This document shows positions 47,772-56,242 of a stretch of 64,000 nucleotides of DNA, piece by piece. Positions within the stretch are counted from its first letter, which is position 1, and each line of letters opens with the position of its first letter. The notes under the pieces are model-generated. The model was not told where the DNA came from. It made no database searches and saw only the letters and a program-made list of their open reading frames with translations. The stretch spans positions 1-64,000 of the forward strand of contig JAHDBD010000013.1 of NCBI GenBank assembly GCA_020630575.1, given 5' to 3'. The stretch comes from Bernardetia sp. GTDB taxonomy: Bacteria; Bacteroidota; Bacteroidia; Cytophagales; Bernardetiaceae. Both the position numbers and the translations under genes were made by a program.

Positions 47772-47878
47772 ATCGTATTAGGAGTTTTGTCGTTACAGTT
47801 TTTTTGGTTGTTTTCTCAGGTTTATCAAGAATTTATTGTATAAAATTCAAAATAGACTACAATAGTTTAAATATACTT

Positions 47879-47886
47879 CAAAAATA
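47879..47886 (-). promoter_or_regulatory. -7 promoter element, odhB
   Basis: On the minus strand TATTTTTG fits TAnnTTTG; expected start near 47872, about 100 bases before the odhB ATG. No clear TTTG at -33. Confidence 0.45.
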
Positions 47887-47990
47887 CTAAAAAATTGTGA
47901 TAAATTGTAAGACTACTATTTTGCTTTAATGTTATTAAACATATTTTTCCGTTCAGAAAAATAGATATTCTTAAATAACTTCAAAATAAA

Positions 47991-48021
47991 AAATCAGACA
48001 ACCTAAAAGATTGTCTGACTT
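47991..48021 (-). terminator. SulP gene terminator
   Basis: Stem TCAGACAA (47994-48001)/TTGTCTGA (48011-48018) with flanking A run giving a U tract on the minus strand. Confidence 0.75.
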
Positions 48022-48050
48022 AAATTTTATATATCGCATATCTATACTTA

Positions 48051-49718
48051 TCAAGAAACGACTTCATCCATTACATCGCTTACAACATAATAACGAGGAT
48101 CGTCAATCGAACGTTCAATTACTTCTTCAAATTTTGGATTTGCTTTTAATAAAAGTGTAATACATTCTTCGCTCAAATGGGTTAGTTTGATTTCTTTTCC
48201 TAAATCTAAATAACGATTTGCAACTCCTCTCAAGGCTTCAATACCTGAATGGTCACTCACTTTTGATTCTATGAAATCTATTTCTACTTTCTGTGGATCA
48301 TCTTTTGGGTCAAATTTAGCACTAAAAGCCTGTGTAGAACCAAAAAACAAAGGTCCCCAAATTTGATATACTTTTGTTCCATCTTTCTTAGTATGTTTTC
48401 TAGCACGAATACGAGTTGCGTTTTCCCAAGCAAAAACTAAAGCAGACATAATCACACCTACAAAAACAGCAATCGCCAAATCTTGCCACACCGTAACAGC
48501 CGAAACGGTAATCAAAACAATAGCATCAGAAACAGGAATTTTGTGCAAAATACGGAAACTACTCCAAGCAAAAGTACCAATCACAACCATAAACATAACG
48601 CCAACAAGCGCAGCAATAGGAATTTGTTCAATCAATGGCGCACCAAAAAGCACAAAACAAAGAAGCGCAATCGCAGCAATTACTCCAGACAAGCGACCAC
48701 GACCACCAGATTCTACATTGATAATTGATTGTCCAATCATGGCACAGCCACCCATTCCACCAAAAAGACCATTCAAAATATTTGCCGTTCCTTGAGCAAC
48801 ACATTCACGGTTTCCACTTCCTCTAGTTTCAGTCATTTCATCCAATAAATTCAATGTCATTAATGATTCAATAAGCCCAACAGCAGCCAAAAGAAAAGCA
48901 GTAGATAAAATGAGTGTCCAATGTTCTTTCATTGTGTAAAAAAGTGTAAAAATTTGGTTTTGGAAAGTAGGCAAAGAACCTTCAATTCCTGTTGATTTTC
49001 CTCCACTTCCTTCGATTACAAATGATTTTACTGTACTTACTTCTATTCCTCCAAAAATTGTAATAGCAGCCACAACTACAATTGCTACCAAAGCAGAAGG
49101 AACTTTCTTGGTTAGTTTTGGCAGACCAAACATAATTCCCATCGTAAGAGCAACTAGAGCAATCATAATATACATATCATTTCCTTGTAACCATACTTTT
49201 TCAGCAGTACCTCCAACTGTTACAGTTTCTTTAAAAAAATCTATTTGTGCCATAAAAATCACAATTGCAAGACCATTGACAAAACCCATCATTACAGGAT
49301 GAGGAATCAGACGGACAAATTTTCCCAAACGAAAAACACCAGCCAAAACTTGAAATATACCGACTAACAAAAGCGTAATAAAGAGCCATTGCACACCCAA
49401 ATAATCAGCTTCCATTCCTAAAGTAGCTCCTACTTCATTTCCTTTCATAATCAAATGTGTACTAACCACAACGGCAGCCATCGCACCTGTCGCACCCGAA
49501 ATCATCCCTGGTCGTCCTCCAAAAATTGCTGTAACAATGCCCATCATAAAAGCACCATACAAACCAATTATTGGGTCAATACCTGCCACAAAAGCAAAAG
49601 CAATCGCTTCAGGAACAAGAGCTAGAGCAACTGTAAGTCCTGAAAGAATATCATCTTTGGGATTTTGTGTAAAGGTTTTAGAAAAATTTTGAGTGAAATT
49701 TTGAAAAATTTGAGTCAT
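48051..49718 (-). CDS. SulP family anion transporter with STAS domain
   Basis: 555 residues. About 10-12 membrane helices form the SLC26/SulP transport domain: DILSGLTVALALVPEAIAFA at residues 23-42, GLYGAFMMGIVTAIFGGRPG, SGATGAMAAVVVS, and a late GGMGGCAMIGQSIINVESGG. A short C-terminal STAS domain follows from about residue 440 (KVEIDFIESKVSDHSGIEAL). SulP proteins move sulfate, bicarbonate or other anions with Na or H; GGCAMIGQS is the region around the usual anion site, but the substrate cannot be told from sequence. In marine bacteria bicarbonate (BicA-like) is a real alternative to sulfate. No sulfate assimilation or carbonic anhydrase gene is adjacent. Confidence 0.9.
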   Translation of the reverse strand: MTQIFQNFTQNFSKTFTQNPKDDILSGLTVALALVPEAIAFAFVAGIDPIIGLYGAFMMGIVTAIFGGRPGMISGATGAMAAVVVSTHLIMKGNEVGATLGMEADYLGVQWLFITLLLVGIFQVLAGVFRLGKFVRLIPHPVMMGFVNGLAIVIFMAQIDFFKETVTVGGTAEKVWLQGNDMYIMIALVALTMGIMFGLPKLTKKVPSALVAIVVVAAITIFGGIEVSTVKSFVIEGSGGKSTGIEGSLPTFQNQIFTLFYTMKEHWTLILSTAFLLAAVGLIESLMTLNLLDEMTETRGSGNRECVAQGTANILNGLFGGMGGCAMIGQSIINVESGGRGRLSGVIAAIALLCFVLFGAPLIEQIPIAALVGVMFMVVIGTFAWSSFRILHKIPVSDAIVLITVSAVTVWQDLAIAVFVGVIMSALVFAWENATRIRARKHTKKDGTKVYQIWGPLFFGSTQAFSAKFDPKDDPQKVEIDFIESKVSDHSGIEALRGVANRYLDLGKEIKLTHLSEECITLLLKANPKFEEVIERSIDDPRYYVVSDVMDEVVS

Positions 49719-49800
49719 CTTTTGAATTTATTTTGTAAAGTTTTTTATCTGTATTGTCTTTATTTGATTGTGTGTAGTGTTGTATTTTTTAATGAAGGTG

Positions 49801-49808
49801 CAAAGGTA
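49801..49808 (-). promoter_or_regulatory. -7 promoter element, SulP gene
   Basis: Minus-strand TACCTTTG is identical to the -7 element of the tRNA-Phe promoter and is followed by GC as there. Expected start near 49794, 76 bases before the ATG. Confidence 0.6.
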
Positions 49809-49891
49809 CGACTTTTAAATTTGGAGTAAGAGAATAGGGAATAAAAATTTCTTTTGAACCACAAAGGAAGAAGAGTGTAGAGAGAATAAAA

Positions 49892-49927
49892 AAATCCATT
49901 ATCTATTTTTTAATAAATAATGGATTT
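49892..49927 (-). terminator. bioB terminator
   Basis: Perfect 11-bp stem AAATCCATTAT/ATAATGGATTT with A run on the plus side, giving a U tract on the minus strand. A second hairpin GACAGTCTT/AAGACTGTC (49947-49969, loop TTCAG) lies between it and the bioB stop. Confidence 0.75.
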
Positions 49928-50011
49928 TGAAATAATTTAAAACTTTGACAGTCTTTTCAGAAGACTGTCAATAGTTGAAATGTTAAACTATTATCAGAGT
50001 ATTTTAATATT

Positions 50012-51013
50012 TTATGCCTCAATTGTATTTTCCTCATTTTTAAATGCCTGACGAGGTTTTATTTGCAAGATTTGGAATAATTCTTTATCTGTTTTGGCAT
50101 CTGGATTTGGCGTAGTGAGAAGTTTATCTCCTGCAAAAATAGAATTTGCACCAGCCAAGAAACAAAGAGCTTGTTCCTCAACACTCATTCTGACACGACC
50201 AGCAGAAAGGCGAACCATTGCTTTAGGCATAATAATACGTGCCGTCGCTATCATTCTGACCATTTCCCAAACTGAAACTTTTTCTTGTTCTTCCAATGGC
50301 GTTCCTTCCACAGGTACAAGCGCATTTACAGGAACAGATTCAGGATGTTCTGGAAGTGTTGCAAGCGTGTGAAGCATTCCGATACGGTCTTCTTCTGCCT
50401 CGCCCATGCCGATAATTCCCCCCGAACAAACCGAAATACCAGACTTACGAACATTCTCTAGCGTATCCAAACGATTTGAATAATCTCTCGTGCTGATAAT
50501 TTTGTCATAATATTCTTCGCTTGTATCTAAGTTGTGATTGTAAGCGTAAAGTCCTGCTTCTTTTAGTTTTTGAGCTTGTTCTTCTGTGAGCATTCCTAAT
50601 GTACAACAGACTTCCAAGCCCATTCCGTTGATTTCTTTTACAGCATCAACTACTCGGTCAAATTCTCTTCCGTTGCGTACTTCTCGCCATGCTGCGCCCA
50701 TACAAAAGCGTGTACTGCCAGATTCTTTGGCTTCTTTTGCTTTTGCTACAATTTCTTGATTTTTCAACATTCTACTTGCTTCTACGTCGGTATGATAGCG
50801 TGCAGCTTGTGGACAGTAAGCACAATCTTCTGGACAGCCTCCAGTTTTGACAGATAAAAGTGTACAAACTTGTACTTCTGATGTTTCGTGGAATTTTCTG
50901 TGAACACTTGCGCCTTTATAGATGAGTTCTAAAACAGGTGTATTATAAATTTCGGCTATTTCGGCACGAGTCCAATTTGTTTTGATAAGGTGGTCTAATG
51001 GTGTTTCTGACAT
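50012..51013 (-). CDS. bioB: biotin synthase
   Basis: 333 residues. Radical SAM enzyme that inserts sulfur into dethiobiotin. The radical-SAM motif [12 protein letters not shown] gives Cys60, Cys64 and Cys67 for the [4Fe-4S] cluster. [29 protein letters not shown] and [12 protein letters not shown] supply the Cys ligands and surroundings of the auxiliary [2Fe-2S] cluster, and [12 protein letters not shown] carries its Arg ligand. Full length. The other bio genes are not adjacent. Regulation by BirA is possible but no operator is recognised. Confidence 0.97.
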   Translation of the reverse strand: MSETPLDHLIKTNWTRAEIAEIYNTPVLELIYKGASVHRKFHETSEVQVCTLLSVKTGGCPEDCAYCPQAARYHTDVEASRMLKNQEIVAKAKEAKESGSTRFCMGAAWREVRNGREFDRVVDAVKEINGMGLEVCCTLGMLTEEQAQKLKEAGLYAYNHNLDTSEEYYDKIISTRDYSNRLDTLENVRKSGISVCSGGIIGMGEAEEDRIGMLHTLATLPEHPESVPVNALVPVEGTPLEEQEKVSVWEMVRMIATARIIMPKAMVRLSAGRVRMSVEEQALCFLAGANSIFAGDKLLTTPNPDAKTDKELFQILQIKPRQAFKNEENTIEA

Positions 51014-51434
51014 TTGCGTGTATTTTTATATAAATGAGTATTCAGTTTTTAGAAAGTAGAAAGAACTACAATTTACACAAAAATAGAAAAAACAATTTTC
51101 TAATCTTTCTTTCTATTCCAAAACCAATGAGAAAAGCTCACAAAACAGCATAAAATAAGGCAATAAAAGAAGCTATTTATTCCTCATTAAAAATTTCACA
51201 AAAAAACAGTAAAATCAATAAGTCAAATTATGAATTTCCTAAACAATTGAATCAAAAATTGCGAAATATATAAACTTTAATTAATTTTATTGATAAATTT
51301 GCAATAAAAGAATCTTTTCCTTTACTTTGTATCATCAGAAAGGGAAAAAAGTTACAAATTTCACAATCAATTAAAAGTAATTGTATTTAGAAATTTAACT
51401 GATAACTGTTTTACTGATTACTGGTAACTGAAAA
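51014..51434. other. bioB upstream region
   Basis: 420 AT-rich bases without an ORF. Minus-strand TATTTTTG at 51079-51086 fits the -7 consensus and could start bioB near 51072. An imperfect inverted repeat ATTGCGAAAT...ATTTGCAAT lies near 51259-51305. No TAnnTTTG is seen close to the tRNA-like gene that follows. Confidence 0.35.
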
Positions 51435-51564
51435 TGTAGGATGGTGAAATTTTGGCAGCCACGCCCCTCGGTCTCAGGGGTGAAGGTTTGGGATAAATCA
51501 AATAAGTGTTTCTAACAATTATCTGACTAACTACTTCGTGAAGGTTCGAGTCCTTCTCCTACAG
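51435..51564 (+). tRNA. non-canonical class-II tRNA-like gene
   Basis: A tRNA-shaped RNA of 130 nt. Acceptor TGTAGGA (51435-51441) pairs perfectly with TCCTACA (51557-51563). The D arm GTG...CAC (51444-51462) with GGCAG in its loop is of the class-II (Leu-like) type. The T arm GAAGG-TTCGAGT-CCTTC (51540-51556) is canonical. Between them is a correct-size 17-nt anticodon-position hairpin CCCCT-CGGTCTC-AGGGG, but the loop lacks the universal U33 (G is there) and would give GTC as anticodon, which does not suit a class-II tRNA. The variable region is 59 nt, against 10-24 normally, and has a GAAG/CTTC stem. Discriminator G, no CCA. It is followed by a strong terminator, so it is probably transcribed. 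It may be a decayed Leu tRNA, a tRNA with an insertion, or a specialised tRNA-like RNA. Confidence 0.6.
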
Positions 51565-51593
51565 CAAAATGTTTTAGTGAATTGAAACAAATC

Positions 51594-51637
51594 AAAAAAG
51601 ACTTGTCGGTAAGATTATTTACTGGCAAGTCTTTTTT
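51594..51637 (+). terminator. terminator of the tRNA-like gene
   Basis: Perfect 12-bp stem AAAAAAGACTTG/CAAGTCTTTTTT with a 20-nt loop that can itself pair partly (GTAA/TTAC). Confidence 0.85.
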
Positions 51638-51699
51638 TGTTTTATTCAAAGAGATAATAATTGTTCTCTTTTTTTAATAAAAAATAATTATAAATAAAA

Positions 51700-52473
51700 T
51701 CAATATAAAATAGTGAGAGATTCATAATGGTTTTTAAGCCACTTAAAATAAGAATGCGTCTCTATATTATCCCTAGTTTGAACTAATCCTTCATTTATAA
51801 TTTGCTTTGTTCTAATTAAATCAGTTGTTATATCTTCTTTTTTTATTTCTATATTAGATTGGTGTACCTGATAATATACCATTTGATGAAAACCTATAAA
51901 CTCATCATCAAATTGCTGTACATATTGATTATATGGATAATCATCTCTTTTAGATTTAATAGGATAATCTAATTTCTCAACTAACTTTTTTGATAAAATA
52001 ACTCTAGGATAAATAGCAAAACTATTTTCAAGAAAAGAAGCATCTGTCAATCCATCTCCTGAAAGTAATTCTTTATTGTGTATTAAGTTTCCATATGTGA
52101 TACCTCCTCTAATCATTATACCTTTCAAGAGTAGTCGATGACCAATATAAGCTAAATGGGAAATCAAATTAGAAATAATTTCGCTAAAATTATCGTCTAC
52201 TATTTTTACAGAAACTACAAGCGAATTAGGAAATAAAGAACAACATACTTGTTTACTTATATCAAAAGTATTTTCCCCCTTTTTTTGTGCTGATTCTTCA
52301 ATACTAACCCATCTCAAATCCCAATACTTATTGTTCTCTACCTCTTTCAAAGCTGAAATAACTTCAGACGTATTTTGAAAATAATTATCATTTTCCTTAC
52401 TGTTCTTGTTAAGATTCGTAAATGATAAAAAATTAATATATGCGATTACACTTTCTGTATGATTTTTATTCAT
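51700..52473 (-). CDS. degenerate nucleotide-cyclase-like (CHD) protein
   Basis: 257 residues. The layout matches stand-alone class-III cyclase homology domain proteins, which normally read YIDILGF at the N terminus, FSDCIV-like near residue 85, and RGGI...G....G.A...AY.LE...YPRI. Here the same positions read YINFLSF (Asn14), FPNSLVV (Asn83), IRGGITYGNLIHNK (122-125 for RGGI) and FLENSFAIYPRVI. Both Asp that would bind the catalytic metals are Asn, so nucleotide cyclase activity is unlikely unless the alignment is wrong. Family assignment is by motif memory, not search. The start ATG at 52473 is unambiguous. It lies between a tRNA-like gene and tRNA-Phe with long AT-rich flanks, compatible with an acquired gene. 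Confidence 0.55.
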   Translation of the reverse strand: MNKNHTESVIAYINFLSFTNLNKNSKENDNYFQNTSEVISALKEVENNKYWDLRWVSIEESAQKKGENTFDISKQVCCSLFPNSLVVSVKIVDDNFSEIISNLISHLAYIGHRLLLKGIMIRGGITYGNLIHNKELLSGDGLTDASFLENSFAIYPRVILSKKLVEKLDYPIKSKRDDYPYNQYVQQFDDEFIGFHQMVYYQVHQSNIEIKKEDITTDLIRTKQIINEGLVQTRDNIETHSYFKWLKNHYESLTILY

Positions 52474-52994
52474 ATTTATTACATTTTTAAATTAAAAAAA
52501 ATTATTAAATTTAATAATATCAATTTTTCATCCAAAAGAATACTACTGACATTATTGCTATAAATAGCTAAAAAACAATTATTTAGCATCATATATGACG
52601 TGTTTTTTAAATAAATAACTGACAAAATAACTTATTTTAACAAAAAAAAGTAATTCATTAATAATAAAAAAATTATTTTGTATTATTGGCATGCATTGTC
52701 CCTACACAATCCACCATTTTTGTAAAATACCATTTGGTTATTTTTTTAAACTGCAAAAGTTCTATTTACAATAAAAGCATTTTTCCATTTCTAAATCATT
52801 CCTCAAAAACCAAATAAAAATTCAAGAAGAATTCTCAAACCAATAAATAACAATTCCCCAAATATTTTCCTAACGTCTAAAAAAACTTCAAACTATTTTA
52901 AAAATTTATTCTAAACTATCTTTCTGAAAATCAATCATTTAGTGGCTTGTGGAGATATTTTGCTCTTTTTTTTTGAAAAAAGTTTAGGATAGTG
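52474..52994. other. AT-rich intergenic region
   Basis: About 520 bases of very AT-rich sequence between the cyclase-like gene and the tRNA-Phe promoter. No credible ORF, repeat or terminator. Minus-strand open frames overlapping the tRNA are artefacts. Confidence 0.35.
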
Positions 52995-53025
52995 TTTGGA
53001 TATTAAGAAAAAGAACGTACCTTTG
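52995..53025 (+). promoter_or_regulatory. tRNA-Phe promoter, TTTG-N19-TACCTTTG
   Basis: The best promoter in the window: -33 TTTG (52995-52998), exactly 19 bases, then -7 TACCTTTG (53018-53025), a perfect Bacteroidota consensus. Expected start near 53032, leaving about 90 nt to be removed from the 5' end of the tRNA precursor. Confidence 0.8.
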
Positions 53026-53122
53026 CATCGCACTAAGGGAAACAAACACATCAAAAAATAAAAATTTTGAACTAAAAATTTCTCAAAAGTGTAATTGGTG
53101 TAAGAATCAATTTCATAAATAC

Positions 53123-53195
53123 GGTGATGTAGCTCAGCTGGTAGAGCGTCGGACTGAAAATCCGTGTGTCGGTGGTTCGAGCCCACTCATCACCA
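53123..53195 (+). tRNA. tRNA-Phe (GAA)
   Basis: 73 nt. Acceptor GGTGATG (53123-53129) pairs with CATCACC (53188-53194), D arm GCTCAGCTGGTAGAGC, anticodon loop CTGAAAA with anticodon GAA, T arm GGTGG-TTCGAGC-CCACT, discriminator A. CCA is not fully encoded (ACCG follows the stem). The outermost anticodon-stem pair is T-T, otherwise the cloverleaf is regular. Confidence 0.96.
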
Positions 53196-53202
53196 CCGTA
53201 GT

Positions 53203-53240
53203 AAAAACCCAAATTAAGTAATAACTTTTTTTGGGTTTTT
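53203..53240 (+). terminator. tRNA-Phe terminator
   Basis: Perfect 11-bp stem AAAAACCCAAA/TTTGGGTTTTT, 16-nt loop, extended T run. Confidence 0.85.
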
Positions 53241-53349
53241 TTTGTTGTCTTATATTTGTAGTAAAAGCAGTGTTAAAAGTCTGCCCAATTTATGACTCAT
53301 AGCTTATTTTTGAAAGAATATTTTTGTAAAAAACAAAAGGTATTCTTTC

Positions 53350-53378
53350 TTAATTGAACAGGGTTTTAACCCTGTTTA
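53350..53378 (+). repeat. 29-bp hairpin repeat, copy 2
   Basis: Perfect stem AACAGGGTT/AACCCTGTT with a 2-nt loop. Matches the minus strand of 15179-15207 at 26 of 29 positions, with a compensatory G-C for A-T change in the stem. Lies about 85 bases upstream of the flavin reductase gene. Confidence 0.7.
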
Positions 53379-53461
53379 GTAGTAAATGAGTTTTAAAAAA
53401 CAACAAAATTTATTTTTTGGTAATTCATTTACCATTCATAATTAACCATTCACACTTCCAC

Positions 53462-54358
53462 ATGGAATTCAATTCTTATCTTCCTTCTGATTTACCTGTT
53501 CCAGCTTTTCACGGCTTACTTTTGGGGGCAATTTCGCCTCGTCCGATTGCCTTTGCCAGTACGATAGACAAAGACGGAAATGTAAACCTTTCTCCTTTTA
53601 GTTTCTTTAATGTTTTTGGTGCAAATCCTCCTACGCTTATTTTTTCCCCTGCTAGGAGAGTGAGAGACAATACTATCAAACATACTTTAGAAAATGTAAA
53701 AGAGGTCGGAGAAGTCGTTATTAATATGGTTTCGTATGCGATGGTAGAACAGATGTCGCTTTCAAGTACAGAATACGATAAGGGAGTAAACGAATTTATT
53801 AAGTCAGGCTTTACACCAATTGCTTCTGATACAATTGCTCCACCTCGTGTTTTGGAATCGCCAGCGCAGTTTGAGTGCATAGTAAAGCAGATTATTGAAA
53901 CAGGAACAGAAGGAGGCGCAGGAAATTTGATTATTTGTGAAGTAAAGAAAATGCACATCAATAAAGCTGTTTTGGATAAAGAGGGTAAAATAGACCCACA
54001 CCTTATAGATTTAGTTGCTCGTATGGGAGGAAACTATTATGCTAGAGCTAGTGGAGATTCTGTTTTTGAAGTAGCCAAACCATTGTCTACCAAAGGAATT
54101 GGTGTTGATGCACTTCCTGATACCATAAAAAACAGTAAATTTTTATCTGGAAATACATTAGGAAAACTAGGAAATGTAGAAACACTTCCAACCATTGAAG
54201 AAATAGAAGAGAAAGAATTTGCAGATTTGACCGAAGAAGAAAAAGAAATGGTAAGAAGCGTTTTTCCAAATGAAGAAGCACAACACAAAACGGCAGAAGA
54301 ATATGCTCAAAAAGGAGAAGTTATGAAAGCATGGGCAGTTCTTTTACAGTCTGTTTAG
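53462..54358 (+). CDS. flavin reductase family (FMN-binding split barrel) protein
   Basis: 298 residues from the ATG at 53462 (MEFNSYLPSDLP). The frame opens at a TTG at 53417, but that segment encodes a non-conserved leader. An FMN-binding split-barrel domain fills the first 200 residues: LLLGAISPRPIAFASTIDKDGNVNLSPFSFFN is the characteristic flavin-binding stretch, followed by NPPTLIFSP, KEVGEVVINMV and ESPAQFECIVKQIIETG. Members reduce FMN or FAD with NAD(P)H, often for an oxygenase, or bind FMN for other reactions. The C-terminal 90 residues (Glu-rich, EEIEEKEFADLTEEEKEMV) are family-specific. Monocistronic; no oxygenase partner adjacent. Confidence 0.88.
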   Translation: MEFNSYLPSDLPVPAFHGLLLGAISPRPIAFASTIDKDGNVNLSPFSFFNVFGANPPTLIFSPARRVRDNTIKHTLENVKEVGEVVINMVSYAMVEQMSLSSTEYDKGVNEFIKSGFTPIASDTIAPPRVLESPAQFECIVKQIIETGTEGGAGNLIICEVKKMHINKAVLDKEGKIDPHLIDLVARMGGNYYARASGDSVFEVAKPLSTKGIGVDALPDTIKNSKFLSGNTLGKLGNVETLPTIEEIEEKEFADLTEEEKEMVRSVFPNEEAQHKTAEEYAQKGEVMKAWAVLLQSV

Positions 54359-54384
54359 TCTATTAAGTATTGAACTAATAAAAC

Positions 54385-54410
54385 AAACCCACGAAGAAAT
54401 TTGTGGGTTT
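54385..54410 (+). terminator. terminator of flavin reductase gene
   Basis: Perfect AAACCCAC/GTGGGTTT stem with a 10-nt loop and TTTA end, 27 bases past the stop. Confidence 0.7.
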
Positions 54411-54439
54411 TTAGTTTTATTAAAAAATAAAGTTCATTT

Positions 54440-56167
54440 TCAATCTACTTTCAAAATATCTCTAATTTCAAGCTGTAAATAGCTTTTATCTCTAAAATGA
54501 TTTTCACTTATCAAAAACGCAATATCATACCTAGAGGTAGTAGTAATTTGATTTAAAAAATGAGCTTTTCCAAACGAGATAGCTGAAAAAAGAGATGTTC
54601 CTTGTCTCACTTGTATTTTGAGATGAGTTTCTTTAATAATTTTAGGCGAAAAAAGCTGTACACCACGAGCTACAAAAACAGGACGCATATTCTGAGGTCC
54701 AAAAGGTGACATTTGTTTTATGATAGCAAACATTTTTTGAGTAATCTGTGATAAATTAATTTCCATATCTACCCGAACAGGAGGAACAAGTTGTTCTTTT
54801 TCTAAAGTATCAGTGACAGCATTTTCAAAACGCTCTTGAAATTTTTCTACATTTTCGATAGGCATAGACATTCCCGAAGCAAATTTATGTCCTCCAAATT
54901 GTGTCAGTAAATCCGAACAACTCTCAACAGCTTTATAAATATCAAAATCAGAAATAGAACGAGCCGAACCAACAGCCAAATCTCCCTTTTCAGATTGTGA
55001 GTGTGTCAAAATCACAGTAGGTCGATACGTTTTTTCTACGCATTTTGCTGCTGCAATTCCGACTAAGCCTTTATGCCAATTTTTACTAAACAAAACATTT
55101 GTTTTGCGTGTAGGCACAGATTTTTTCAGAATTTCATCAATTTCAATCATCATTTTACGCTCCATATCTCGGCGCAAATCATTTTTTTGATTTAATGTTC
55201 TGGCTAATTCATTTGCCTCTTTGTCCGAAGAAGCCAGAAGTAAATTTAAGGAATTATAAGCATCTGTAATTCTTCCTGCTGCATTAAGACGAGGGGCAAC
55301 CGAAAAAACAATATCACGAACACCTATTTTTCGTCCATAACTATTTATCAAATTCAAAAGTGCTTTTACTCCTGGTAGTGGGTCAATATTTATTTTTTCT
55401 AATCCAAAATAACTCAAAATTCTGTTTTCCCCTACCATTGGAACTAGATCGGCAGCAATACTCAAGGCTACTAAATCCAAATAATAGTGCAAATTTCGCT
55501 CAGAAGTACCTGTTCTTATACAAAAACCTTGTAAAAACTTATAACCAATAGCACAAGCAGAAAGATCTTTAAATGGATAATTACAACCTTTTTGTTTTGG
55601 ATTGAGCATTGCAAAACTGACAGGTAATTCTTCATCTGGTAAATGATGGTCACAAACTACAAAATCAATTCCCCAATCTTTAGCTTGTTGGATTTGTTCG
55701 TTTGCTTTTACACCACAATCCAAACAAATGATTAAGTTTATATTTTCTTTTTTTGCAAAAGCTAATCCTTCCTTGGTAATTCCGTAACCTTCTGTATTTC
55801 GGTTTGGAATATAAAACTGTACATTTTTTTCATCAGTAACATCTGCATATAATTTTTTCAAAAAACCATAAACAATAGCTACTGAAGTAATTCCATCTAC
55901 ATCGTAATCTCCATAAACAAGTATTTTTTCTTGATTTTGTATAGCTTCTTTTAAGCGATTTATGGCTATATCCATTCCTTTCATCAAAAAAGGAGAATGC
56001 AAATGAGATAGAGAGGGACGAAAAAATGACTTTGCGCTTTCAAAATCACTTACGCCACGCTGCAAAAGTAAAGTTGCAGGAATGCTACTGACATTGACTT
56101 CTTTGGATAGGTTTGAAATTTTTTCATCAGAAGGTAAAGGTTCGAAAAGCCAACGTTTGGTTTGCAT
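54440..56167 (-). CDS. recJ: single-stranded-DNA-specific exonuclease RecJ
   Basis: 575 residues from the ATG at 56167 (MQTKRWLFEPLP). The frame extends ten codons further (MFSFYLRLFN), but conservation starts at TKRW. RecJ degrades single-stranded DNA 5' to 3' in recombination and mismatch repair. DHH-superfamily motifs: VYGDYDVDGITS near residue 72, LDCGVKANEQIQQAKDWGID then VVCDHHLPDEE (the DHH motif) near 140-165, APRLNAAGRITDA near 300, and the DHHA1 motif GGHKFASGM near 430. C-terminal OB-fold region complete. Cytoplasmic, monocistronic; an imperfect hairpin lies in the leader at 56202-56242. Confidence 0.96.
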   Translation of the reverse strand: MQTKRWLFEPLPSDEKISNLSKEVNVSSIPATLLLQRGVSDFESAKSFFRPSLSHLHSPFLMKGMDIAINRLKEAIQNQEKILVYGDYDVDGITSVAIVYGFLKKLYADVTDEKNVQFYIPNRNTEGYGITKEGLAFAKKENINLIICLDCGVKANEQIQQAKDWGIDFVVCDHHLPDEELPVSFAMLNPKQKGCNYPFKDLSACAIGYKFLQGFCIRTGTSERNLHYYLDLVALSIAADLVPMVGENRILSYFGLEKINIDPLPGVKALLNLINSYGRKIGVRDIVFSVAPRLNAAGRITDAYNSLNLLLASSDKEANELARTLNQKNDLRRDMERKMMIEIDEILKKSVPTRKTNVLFSKNWHKGLVGIAAAKCVEKTYRPTVILTHSQSEKGDLAVGSARSISDFDIYKAVESCSDLLTQFGGHKFASGMSMPIENVEKFQERFENAVTDTLEKEQLVPPVRVDMEINLSQITQKMFAIIKQMSPFGPQNMRPVFVARGVQLFSPKIIKETHLKIQVRQGTSLFSAISFGKAHFLNQITTTSRYDIAFLISENHFRDKSYLQLEIRDILKVD

Positions 56168-56201
56168 ATTAAAAAGACGTAGATAGAATGAAAACAAAAA
56201 T

Positions 56202-56242
56202 TAGGTTTATAATCAAGGATATTTTTTACTTGATTAAACCTA
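56202..56242 (-). promoter_or_regulatory. terminator-like hairpin in recJ leader
   Basis: On the minus strand TAGGTTTAATCAAG pairs with CTTGATTATAAACCTA as 14 bp with a 2-nt bulge, and is followed by ATTTTTGTTTTC, 35 bases before the recJ ATG. It has the form of an intrinsic terminator placed inside a leader, so attenuation or the end of an upstream small RNA is possible. Confidence 0.45.

Noticed and set aside
51435-51564. Group I intron in a tRNA-Leu anticodon loop
   Set aside because: The extra sequence lies in the variable region, not in the loop, and at under 60 nt is far too short for a group I intron.
52935-53186. Minus-strand open frame of 83 codons
   Set aside because: It overlaps the tRNA-Phe gene and its promoter; the N-terminal GSNHRHTDFQSD stretch is the tRNA read in antisense.
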